Shown here one piece after another: positions 38,261 through 47,960 of a DNA stretch of 64,000 nucleotides. Source of the stretch: Nephrocerus scutellatus (taxonomy: Eukaryota; Arthropoda; Insecta; Diptera; Pipunculidae); assembly GCA_947095585.1 (NCBI GenBank), contig OX352761.1, positions 136,492,277-136,556,276 on the forward strand, in the 5' to 3' direction. The notes beneath the pieces were generated by a model, which searched no databases, had not been told where the DNA came from, and worked only from the letters and a program-made list of their open reading frames with translations. The position numbers and the translations under genes were made by a program. Within the stretch, counting starts at the first letter, position 1; every line of letters begins with the position of its first letter.

Positions 38261-38556
38261 ATGTATAGAAGGTCTCTATTTTAAGCCATTGTTGAGTACG
38301 CATTATAAGTCATACATACCGACGTTGTAGAGAAAAGATAAATAAAGGGAAAAAACCGAATATTGTTCAACCAGAAACAACACACTTATTATTTTGTAAC
38401 ACACCAACAAGAATATAAGCCTGGGGTTTCCGACAAGCGTAACCCCAGCGAAACACGAACTTATATGCTTTTAAATTTACAAGATATCAACAAATACTAC
38501 TCCTTAAATAAAAATTTTCTTTAAAGTCTTTTTATAACGTAATGAAATCCTTACAG

Positions 38557-38685
38557 CACTATCGTGGATCGCTTAAGTCCCTCAACACTGGCATTGTGAC
38601 GCTTCTAAACTACGGGAAGCACGTACCTCCAGCTGTTTCACATGTCACCCTGGCTCATGAGATTGGTCACAATTTTGGATCACCG
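38557..38685 (+). CDS. kuz/Kul: ADAM10 exon: zinc-binding helix
   Basis: 129 bp, phase 0 in and out (acceptor CTTACAG, donor GTAAGT at 38686). Encodes residues 572-614: [20 protein letters not shown], then [18 protein letters not shown]605, E606 and H609 are the first two zinc ligands and the catalytic base of the HExxHxxGxxH signature; the third histidine (H615) is the first codon of the next exon, 4.8 kb away. Any transcript that skips or misjoins here loses the active site. Confidence 0.97.
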
Positions 38686-41439
38686 GTAAGTAATGGGCAA
38701 TAATTTAAATTTTGAAAATTGTCAAGAACTCCTATACATTACAGCAATAATATTATAAGGTAACTCAGTGAAAGTATACTATAGTATACTATAAATAGGA
38801 GAATTGTTACGGTTAAAGGCAAGCAGAAGAAAGTTATTGGTATATAAAATAAGTCTTGGCTACCACATATATCTATGTTGTCCTACAGAACCTATTGCGA
38901 AAGATTCGAGCAGGCTACTCTTTGCTTATGCGTGCCGGAGGCTATCGAACTTAATTTGAAGTGGTCCTTTCTTATCCTTCTTACTCGCAGTGCAATACCC
39001 CAGTACAATTGTTATCCCGAAAGAAAAAAAGAGTTTAAACTGTTTTCTACAGAGCACCAAAGTTTCCCACCCAGAGCAGGCCCAGGCTTACCTTACTGTG
39101 CAAAGCAGGTTTTCATTAAACTTTAAGGTGTTTTTTATATAATTTGCGCGCGAGAAAAGGGGTTCGCACCCTTATAATGCTCGGCTATATCCTTAGCACA
39201 GCGTGGGCGTTAAGGAAAAGGAGGAGAAAAGAGTAGATGTCTATGAGCTTGCGTTTTGAATGCCTGTGGATTATAGTGATGTGGAAAGACAGATATTGGC
39301 AAAGCATTCTACATACCTGTTGTACGACTAAAGAACGAATCTCTGAATTTAATTAACTGAACGTCCGAAGATAGGCTTGAGGGTAAACTGATAGCATTTA
39401 GGGCGGTTGAATATAAGGAGAGGTGGCATGCAAGGTTTATACAAGCATATATTATACATCAGGCGTTCATATTTTTTTTTTCTTTACTATCCTCCAGTGG
39501 TTCAGAATGCAAAAATTAAAACTGAAAGTCCCTTGTGCCTCGCATCTATATGGGAGGAAACTCAACTTTTCAAACTTTTAATTACTGCTCCAATTTTTAC
39601 TAAAGTTTCATGCAAAATAAGTTACAAGTCACGGAAAATTTCGAAATTTACTTGTTCGTCCTGGAAAACGCTGTCCTTCTCATTAATGTCAACTTGCTCT
39701 AAGGCTCCGTGCTCGTATTACATCTTTTAACAACTTTCGATAGTTCTGACGTTATAACAGTAATTTATTAAAATGTACGTTTTTGGCTTTTCTTCTAAAT
39801 TCACGCCAATTGTTCTCTTCCTGTAGCTTATATTACTTTCCAAAGCTCTTGCCAGCGAAAGAAGGGGAACTTTTTAATTGCAGTAAAACGCTGCCGCAAG
39901 TCTTGCAGTCCAGCCGTGCCCTACCGTAAATATTGCCTATAACTCCCCTATGATTCTTTATTAATAATGAAGCAAGAAGCACGAAAATGCATAAATTGGT
40001 TCGATCTGAAAACCAAAGACAGTGAGAGCAGTTCGCACGTCAGAAACAACTTTAGCAGCCGAAAAAGGAAAATTTCAGTAACGACGATGACGCTGTCGAA
40101 AATTTAGTCAACACGACAACGACAAGATATAATTTAAGTAAATATGTAGGAATATGCACACACAAAACGATTCACCCGAGAGAATATTTCAGCGTTTTTT
40201 ATGTGGGCGGGCGGTACAGCGATCGCCAAGTCATTCGATGGTGTGCAGCTAAACATCGTTGGTGTCGGCCATCGATGCAAATGTGAAAGTTTTCCTAGCG
40301 GCGGATGACTTTGAATATTTAGCGGCAAAAAGTTAAAACTTCACTACAGTAACCCTAATCGACTATATGACTCATGGCGATGGAGCACACAACTCCGGCA
40401 CAGAGTTGAGCGAAAAATTTAAGTCGAAATGGAAAAGTTCGACATCCCTTCCATCTCAATAGCAATAGCAAGACGAAGTTCTCACATATCCTTGCTCTTT
40501 TGATTTTTGGAGTGTTTTTTGTGGCTTCAATTGGTTAAGAGTTAGGAATTATTTGCGTCCTTTTTCCCAGACCAAGATCCCATGGTTTGATTTCATTCAT
40601 GGTTTCCCGCACCACAAAAGTGCCCACACACACATGCAGTAATAAGCCACAAAATTTACTATAATTTTTTTGTTCCATTGTCCTTACTTGGCCATGCGGT
40701 GTTCCTTGAGTACATAACAAATAAGAAGATTCGTTCGTTTTGGACAATCTTCCCGACTGGGGATGCATATTATGCAGTTGGCTACAGGAGCGAACGTTTG
40801 CATTTTCGTCCTTTGTGCAATCATCATGAACGTCATCATCATCACCGTTGTCCAATATTGCACTCGTCGTCTAAGTAAACTTTTTTCCCCATTTATACTC
40901 GTATGGTTTTTTTAATCTGACTGGGAGAAAGTTTTTCCACATGCAACTTCATGTACGAGTATGCGAGTGTTTCGTGCTGCTGTGTCCAAAAGTCCAACGA
41001 AACTGAAAAAAAAATGAACCGATGAGGAAGTTTAATTTCCGTTGCAGAAGTATCCCTATGTTATTCCTATCCAAACATTTATTTAAATAGTGATATGCCA
41101 GGACAAAGTTTGTGAACGATAGGTCTTAATTAATTTTTGCACAGGGCATGCGGCGAAGTTAGTTGTTTCGTAATGCAATACTAAAGAAAAAGGTGAATCA
41201 AATGGCGAATGATGGTCGAATTTTTGATACTCCAAAAAACGCAAGCATTTTATAGTTTACGTGTGAACATTATCGAAGCGTAGTTCAAAGCTACAATACT
41301 TCCGAAGGTTACTCGACGCAACAAATTAAAAATTGATTCGAAAGAGATTTCGAAGGGTGCTTGTAATAAATTCGTCGGCCGTTAAATATTTAACTTTTCG
41401 CAAAGTGTATACAAGAAAGTCTGTTCAGTCTGTGCCCCA

Positions 41440-42520
41440 GAGAACATCTGCTGTAGGGCCACCAACAATCAGTTCTTTACTTACTCGGAGGACTATCTTG
41501 TTGGTGTAGTGCTCCGGATTGCATCATCAAGAAAGATAGCATTCGCAAATCAGATTCGAGTCAACACGGCTACCCTTTGCAACGAAGAGACTAGAAACAA
41601 CTACGGTCAACCGATAGGACTCGCCCAAAATGCAGAGAGAGTAAGTCCTGGGGCTGAGATGTCGGGCGTAGAAGAGGAATGGACACGCCTTAAGAATACT
41701 GTGATTAGTACTGCTTACTTCATCTAAGGCAGTAGTCGTAGAGATCGGAACGACTGGTTCGATGACGAATGTAAGCTAGCGACTGAACGTAAGAATGAAC
41801 TAATAGTGTAGGTATGGGAGGAAGAAGCGATGCCAGAAGACTGGCGAAGAGACATCTGTTTATAGACTTTAAAGCCGCCTATGATAGCACAGCCAGAGTA
41901 GAACTTTATAAAGCTATGATAGAATTCGGCATTCCAAATAAACTGACAAGACTATGTTGGTTGACCATGACCAATGTAAAAATATCCGGATCATTATCAA
42001 GCCCTTTCAACATCAGATCTCCGACAAGGGGATGGACTGGCCTGCGCACTCTTCAACCTGGCGTTGGAGAAAGTGATCCGAGACTCTGACGTAACGGCGA
42101 GAGGAACAATCCTCTATAAGTCCATTCAGATACTGGCTTACGCAGACGTTATTGACATCGTTGATAGAAACCGAAGAGCTGTACAGGATCCAGATCGAGC
42201 AGGCGGCACAATGATGAGAGCAAAACAGAGAACATGGTGGCCACGTCTGCGAGTAGAAGATCCAGCATTGGTCCCTCAATTCAAATAGTGGAGCGCGAAT
42301 TTGAAGTAGTGCAATCCTTTGACTATCTCGGGACAACTCCGGTGGGCAGGACACCTAGCTCGCATGAAAGAAGAGTATCCTGATCGGAAAGTCCTTTGCG
42401 ATAGGATTTCTGGAACACGACAGCGACGCCGGCCAAGCCTACGCTGGAAGGATGGCGTAGACCAGGACGCCCAGAGTTTAGGGATGCCAAACTGGATGAC
42501 ATCGGCTCCGGCCAACCACC
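41440..42520 (+). mobile_element. RTE-like LINE relic retaining part of the reverse transcriptase
   Basis: Before the deletion, 41735-41800 reads RNDWFDDECKLATERKNEL. 41850-41990 then reads HLFIDFKAAYDSTARVELYK, followed by GIPNKLTRL, the motif-A region of the reverse transcriptase that the other copies lack. 42130-42300 corresponds to 1190-1370, and 42330-42500 to the C-terminal block with a deletion. Many stops. Confidence 0.75.
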
Positions 42521-42529
42521 GTTCATTAC

Positions 42530-42915
42530 GAACAAACACCTTTGTTCTGCCCACGTTGTATTTGCTAGCTAACCCAACTCGACTTGTTGTAGATGAACGA
42601 CCCAGATGTACAAACCTAATATTAGCTGGAACCTAGAGAATACCTCTGTTTTGACCACGTTGTATTCACTAGCTACCCCGAGCTAGTCCTGTTCTATACG
42701 AACGCTCCAGATACTTCGCCGTTCGTAATCAGAAATACCTCTGTTTTGACTACGTTGGATTTACTGACTACTATGAACTTCTCCCGTTCAACCGAGGTCC
42801 TTTCAAGCACTCACTCTGTTCCGTGGCACGCAATCAGGATAAAGACATTAGCAGCTTGTCGAGCACATCTGTGCTGACAACATTGTACTTCGACCACTAC
42901 TCCGAGTTCCCCTAG
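42530..42915 (+). repeat. Imperfect tandem repeat, four units of about 105-120 bp
   Basis: The phrase CTCTGTTTTGACCACGTTGT followed by ATTCACTAGCTA recurs with variation near 42538, 42643, 42746 and 42868. It starts directly at the end of the LINE relic. Function unknown; such arrays also occur in long terminal repeats. Confidence 0.65.
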
Positions 42916-43504
42916 AAATTCCATTTAACACCAGCTCACCGTAGTTATAGTTCTATACGTATTTTGAAAATGAAAATAAAACGAAAATCTAAAAGTAAAA
43001 CTAAAATCTTTTTAAAGAGAAAGAAGATGGGGAGAAAGAACCCTGGGTGACCGCCGGGCATCACCGAAGCAATCTATGTTACAAGAGAATATTTAGACGA
43101 AATCGTCAATAAAATTCCAATCTTCCATAATAAATGAATAATTACACATCCATCTGTCTCTCTGTTTATCTGTCCGTTCTCTGCCAGTCATTTCTTAAAC
43201 GCTATGACTACATAAAGTATATTTTTCAAAAACACTCTAAAGTAAGCTTGTTGTATCTATTTAGACTCTTTACACTCTTTTTAAGCTTAAAGCACATGCA
43301 TACTATATAACCAATATTGCATGCTGTTTTCCGGATACACAATAAGATTTGGGGCCTTTAATGTACTGACTACTGACTGGACACATAAAAATGCAAATTT
43401 CAGCATTATTTCATTAACATATTTATTATTAAATGGAACAATCATCCTCATTAATATATATTTATCTATCTGTATTTTCTTCTCTATTTCATCTCAACCT
43501 GCAG

Positions 43505-44223
43505 CACGATCCTGAGCAGTGCACCCCAGGCGGCGAGGACGGCAATTATATTATGTTTGCTCGGGCAACATCGGGCGACAAACGCAACAACAACAAATTC
43601 TCACCGTGTTCCTTGAAATCGATTGAACCTGTGCTCAATGCGAAGGCGCGCAGTGTCAAAGGATGCTTCACCGAACCGCAAACATCGATTTGCGGGAATG
43701 GAGTTGTCGAGCCTGGCGAACAGTGTGATTGCGGCTGGGAGGAGGACTGCAAGGACTCCTGTTGTTTCCCTATGTCGCGACATCCAGGGCAGGGAGAAAA
43801 ACCATGCACCTTAACGCCACGTGCCATGTGCAGCCCATCGCAAGGACCATGTTGCACGACCGATTGCAAGTTAAAATTCGGCGACAAATGCCGCGATGAC
43901 AATGGATGTCGCGATCCGAGTTTCTGCGATGGACGTATGCCACAATGTCCACCGTCGGTAAATAAACCCAACAAGACGATTTGCAACAAGGAATTCGTCT
44001 GCTACATGGGCGATTGCACTGGCAGCATTTGCCTGGCCTATGGCCTGGAGTCGTGCCAGTGTCTACCCGGCCCTAATGACCCGAAGACAAAGTCGTGTGA
44101 GCTGTGCTGCAAGCAACCGGGAGAAGGGAATCCATGTCGCAGTTCCTTCGAATGGAACGAGCCGCCGTATGATGTGCCCGATATGTTTGCAAAACCCGGA
44201 ACACCATGCAATGACTACAATGG
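43505..44223 (+). CDS. kuz/Kul: ADAM10 exon: end of catalytic domain, disintegrin and cysteine-rich regions
   Basis: 719 bp, phase 0 in and phase 2 out (GTAAGT at 44224). Begins with H615-D616, the third zinc ligand and the adjacent Asp, then the Met-turn GNYIMFARATSGD (Met 631) and KFSPCS. The disintegrin region starts at about 677 (CGNGVVEPGEQCDCGWEEDC) and continues with the Cys-dense CSPSQGPCC and CRDDNGC blocks; there is no RGD. The cysteine-rich part includes NKTICN (a possible N-glycosylation site) and GSICLAYGLESC. All of these follow mammalian ADAM10 closely in spacing. The ATG at 43433 lies in the intron. In known ADAM10 structures this region shields the active site and helps select substrates. 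Confidence 0.97.
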
Positions 44224-44309
44224 GTAAGTGGATGGAATGGTTGGATTGTAAAGGACAAACGATTAACGAATTATTTTCATTTTGTTTTTGTTTTTTATTT
44301 CTCTATTAG

Positions 44310-44475
44310 ATATTGTGATGTTTTTCAAAAATGTCGAGAAGTGGATCCATCCGGTCCACTGGCCACACTCAGAAAACTTCTATTATCCGAGGAGAGTATA
44401 GCGTCGTTCAAAAAATGGATTCAAACCAATTGGTATACAGTGGTGTTGGCGATCGTTGGTGTTTTCGTTTTATTG
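44310..44475 (+). CDS. kuz/Kul: ADAM10 exon: juxtamembrane segment and membrane helix
   Basis: 166 bp, phase 2 in and phase 0 out (GTAAGT at 44476), after an 86-bp intron. Encodes residues 855-909: GYCDVFQKCREVDPSGPLA (split Gly included), a helical LRKLLL segment and TNWYTVVLAIVGVFVLL, the first 15 or so residues of the membrane helix. The helix is completed by the next exon, either IIST of the main tail exon or IS of the candidate exon at 46401. Confidence 0.96.
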
Positions 44476-44739
44476 GTAAGTGTGGGTTTAGCTATACCGC
44501 TACCACTTGTCCCTTTACGTAATAAGTGCGGAAAGAAAATCGGGATGTTAATTCCGTTGTTTAGATTTGGTTCACTGAAGATAAGTTTTCCTGTTTTATT
44601 CAATTTTATTTTTATATTTTTTCAACTTAAATACAGTTAGCGAGAAAGATTGAATAAGTGAACATGCATTATCTGAAGAGTTTTTATGAATATAAATCCT
44701 TGTCGTTTTAATTTATTTTAATATTTAAATTCATTAATT

Positions 44740-45711
44740 CGCCTGAGGGGGCAGGGCTGCGGAGCGATCGCCTATATGGACGACGTTGCAGTCTAGCCGT
44801 CTCAGGATAGCACCCACACACATTTAAAAAAAAAAACTTAGAAAATGAAGGAATTCACTTCTACACAGACGGGTCGAAAACTGATGTCTTCTTCTCTGTC
44901 ACTGTAGTGTTTTCCAAGCGGAAATCATGGCTATTAAGGAAGCCTTGTCTTGGCAGAAGAGTAATGTCATATCTGTTAAGGATATCCACATTTTCTCGGA
45001 TAGCCAGGCTGCGCTTAAGTCCATGGAATCAGTCTCCACAAATTCCATTCTAGCCCGGAATTGCCGATCGTCTCTTGAGGAGATGACGTAGCATTTCAAC
45101 ATTCACCTGTGCTGGGTGCCGGGGCATAGAGACATTCCTGGAAATTGTATGGCTGATGAACTCGCCAAACATGGAACCACACTACTCCTACTGAATTGCC
45201 TGAATATAGTTCACTAGACATGCCGATCGCTACGTGCAAACTCATGTTTAAACGGGATGTTATACTAAAAACTAATTTTAGATGGTCAAACGGCACAACT
45301 TGCATAGCAACGAAGCATATCTGGCCCAAGATAAACATTAGTGTCATCTTCATAAGTGTCATAACTGGACACTGTCTCATAGGCAAATATGCTGAAAGAC
45401 AGGAGTCTTTTCCAACGATGTCTGCAGAAGCTGCATGGATGAGGAGGAGGAGGAAACCACTATCCATTTACTTTGTACGTGCCCAGCCCTCTCGAATAGG
45501 CGGAAGCTCCATCTGGAAGCGTTCTTTTTCAACGATCTCAACGATCTAACCCACATTGACATTAATAATATCTTGCGCTTCATACGAAGCTCCAAGTTGT
45601 TGAACGAGTAAGCGTGGAATTTTTCTAGATCCTTGTGGTATCACAACGGACCTTCATGGTCTAAGTGCGTCGGTTTTGACCGACGGCCATTTCAACCTAA
45701 CCTTACCTAAG
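44740..45711 (+). mobile_element. LINE 3' end: RNase H domain and 3' UTR
   Basis: 44865-45070 reads FYTDGSKTD, then (next frame) AEIMAIKEALSWQKSN, IFSDSQAALKSM and SILARNCRSSLEEM, an RNase H domain with its TDGS and SDSQAAL catalytic blocks. 45420-45600 carries the frameshifted C-terminal Cys block. It ends in GGCCATTTCAACCTAACC, a 3' end typical of I/Jockey-type LINEs. Related to the copies at 28020 and 53791. Confidence 0.78.
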
Positions 45712-46400
45712 ATGCAATTGTCTTTTTGACTGCTTTATATCCACCATGTACGTATGCCTCCATAAGTACATATTGGTCGGGCATTAAATAAATTTGAATT
45801 TAACTCCGCGAGTTCTAGATGCGATTTATTTTTCGAAACTTTTTTCTCGTGTTCGGTCAGTTCTTACCTTCCATAAGGTAATTTTTTGGTCTCCAAGTAT
45901 AACTTACAATTGATTTTAACCCAAAGTTGTAGTATAACAGCAATGTGTTTCACAAAATGTTCATACTTTTTCTGTTTGTTTAAGCCTCACATTTAAAGTT
46001 CAACTGTTATATATTTAAGATTAGCTTTTTATCAATTACTATCCCGGAGTAATAAGTTGAACATTTTCAAATTCAAATGGTCTCCCAGAAACCCAACTAC
46101 AAGAAGCAGCTCTTATAGCAATTGGATCAAAAAGAAATATTGAGCTGTCTTCTGTAATGATTTGTGGCCATATCAAAAGACCTTCTTCCCCTCTACATAT
46201 GCTTGAAAAAACTAAAGTTCATTATTTTGATAATAAGAGATATTTTCAGTCGCCTATGAATGTCTCACGTCCTCTGATTCAATCACTCTGCTTCTGCTCG
46301 TTAAGCTCCTCTAAATTTTATTTTATTTTTTAAATTTTGTATACAATATAACAAAAAAACGCAAACACTTGCATGTATGTGTACCACACTCCACCTGCAG

Positions 46401-46458
46401 ATAAGCCGAATTGTTAGCAATTTCATCAAAGACGAAGAGTTCGACAGTAAATCAATGA
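46401..46458 (+). CDS. kuz/Kul: Candidate alternative exon giving a short cytoplasmic tail
   Basis: 58 bp between CCACCTGCAG and GTAAGTGT. It continues in phase 0 from the membrane exon and encodes ISRIVSNFIKDEEFDSKSM plus one base. Joined to the tail exon at 47961 it shifts the frame, completes an Asn codon, and reads 70 further codons to a stop at 48173-48175, giving a 90-residue tail instead of 756. Read through as a terminal exon it would instead end after about 34 codons. Splice sites and reading are seen in the sequence; use in transcripts is inference. Confidence 0.45.
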
Positions 46459-47429
46459 GTAAGTGTAATCGGTTTTGGACAATTTCAGGACATCTTCTTC
46501 TTCCATAAAATGTAGTTGGCTAGTCGACGTCCTTGTGTAAATATACGTTTTCATCATCGTTCTCTATAATCGATTTTTAGTTTGTCATCGTACATTCCGC
46601 TTTCTATGTCTGCCTTTTAACGTGCTCGCTGCTCATTCGAGTATGCATTTGTTGCACGTGGATTAGCTAGCAGCAAAAGGATAATCCGAGAACATTAAAT
46701 GGTCTTATTCGCGTAGAAGGGACAATGAATATGCATTTTAGCAACATATATAAAATGATGCTGAAAGTTGTTTCGATATTAAAATTTAAAAAGATGATTT
46801 CAGAGACTCACATTACTTACTACATATTAGAATTTGGTCATTTGGTCTTCGCTTGCAACGACCGTAGATATTATTCGAACACCTTACGTATCCATAAATA
46901 TATAAATGAAATGCTGTTCGTTGGTAACCGCATTATTTGAGAACGGCTGAGCCTAGTTGGCTCATTTTTATTCTGAAATGCTCGTCATAGTCGGAATAAG
47001 GTTTACGCGGAAAAAATTAGAAAAGTTACCTGGAAAATTAGAAAATTCGGGAAAAACTGAAAGTGCGCCTTTCCATAGGATTTTTTATGAAGGCGATAGG
47101 AACGAAATATTTGATTGATTTTTTTTTTGTTTTGTTCATTATTCTCCCGGAGAAATTTTTAGCAAAAATTTGGGAAAATTTGGAAAACGGTAAATTGGAT
47201 ATTTTTTAAGGAAATGAAAACTCTGAAAAAACGAATTACAGCCTAAATAAAATAAAATTAAATTTGTGTTGATTCGCGATCTGTCCAACAAAAGTCGTTA
47301 TTTCATTTCTATTCATATAGATTCCAATAGTTGGCGCTACTGGCGCAAATGTCATTTGACAGCTGATCCATTTGAACGGTATTTTTTTTGTGATCTGTCA
47401 ACGAATCTCAATGACTCCGACCTACATGC

Positions 47430-47605
47430 CCTCAAAAGACCCCAAAAGACCCCCAAAAGACCCCTCAAAGGATCCTCAAAGGACAACCAAAATAACCCTT
47501 AAATATCCCTAAAAGACCCTCGAAAGACCCCAAAAAACCCTCAAAATACCCCTGAAAGACCCTCTAAAGACCATCAAAAGATCCCAAAAGACCTCAAAAG
47601 ATTTT
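47430..47605 (+). repeat. Degenerate minisatellite, unit about CCTCAAAAGAC
   Basis: CCCCAAAAGAC, CCCCTCAAAGGA, CCTCAAAATACC, CCTGAAAGACC and similar units recur every 10-12 bp for about 175 bp. The array reads like the complement of the one at 31980-32155. Confidence 0.75.
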
Positions 47606-47960
47606 CCAGCAAATACTTAAACTTTTCCACTATCCAATGAAATTTTCCAAAACACACGATTTTTTAGTCTGAACTTGTGCTTGAATTGGTCATTTGTCAT
47701 GGTAATTGCTGAGTAATTGAACAAAACTTTATATATTATGCGTACGACTCGTAAACTGCTAACGGCGTATTTGTGTCAAACTTATAATCATTCCATTTAC
47801 AAATCAAACAAAATGACTAAAGAGTCACCATTTAAATTCTTATTATTTCGTAATTATGGCTAACAATTATAGTTATCTCTCCCTCCATCTTTTATTAAAA
47901 AAAACAATGCAAACTTTATAAATTTGATTTTTCATCTTTATCACCCTTTGCCTTCCACAG

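Larger units (their letters stand above)
16856..38556. other. 21.7-kb intron of the ADAM10 gene
   Basis: Donor GTGAGT, acceptor CCTTACAG ending 38556, phase 0. It splits the catalytic domain between CEKNG and HYRGSLKS. Recognised content: LINE relics at 17970-18790, 20060-20480, 21700-22345, 22352-22440, 24680-25815, 28020-30530, 32157-34510 and 35770-36020, a SINE (28368-28660), a mariner-type fragment (36030-36180) and tandem repeats (31891-32155, 37960-38260). No nested gene could be supported. 18800-19960, 20490-21640, 22520-24670, 25820-28010, 30540-31880, 34520-35760 and 36200-37950 show no identifiable coding sequence. Confidence 0.85.
38686..43504. other. Intron of the ADAM10 gene (4.8 kb) splitting the zinc motif
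   Basis: Donor GTAAGT, acceptor CAACCTGCAG ending 43504, phase 0. Contains an RTE-like LINE relic (41440-42520) and a tandem repeat (42530-42915). 38690-41400 and 42920-43500 have no recognised gene or repeat. Confidence 0.88.
44476..47960. other. Intron before the cytoplasmic-tail exon (3.5 kb)
   Basis: Donor GTAAGT, acceptor CCTTCCACAG ending 47960, phase 0. Contains a LINE RNase H fragment (44740-45711), a candidate cassette exon (46401-46458) and a minisatellite (47430-47605). 45720-46390 and 46480-47420 show nothing else recognised. Confidence 0.85.

Noticed and set aside
37600..38460. Complete solo LTR of a Ty3/BEL-type element
   Set aside because: Only tandem units, AATAAA and a TGTAACA-like end were seen; TG/CA borders and target duplication could not be shown, so only the repeat is annotated.
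43546..43989. 147-codon minus-strand frame opposite the disintegrin exon
   Set aside because: Shadow of the well-supported ADAM10 exon.
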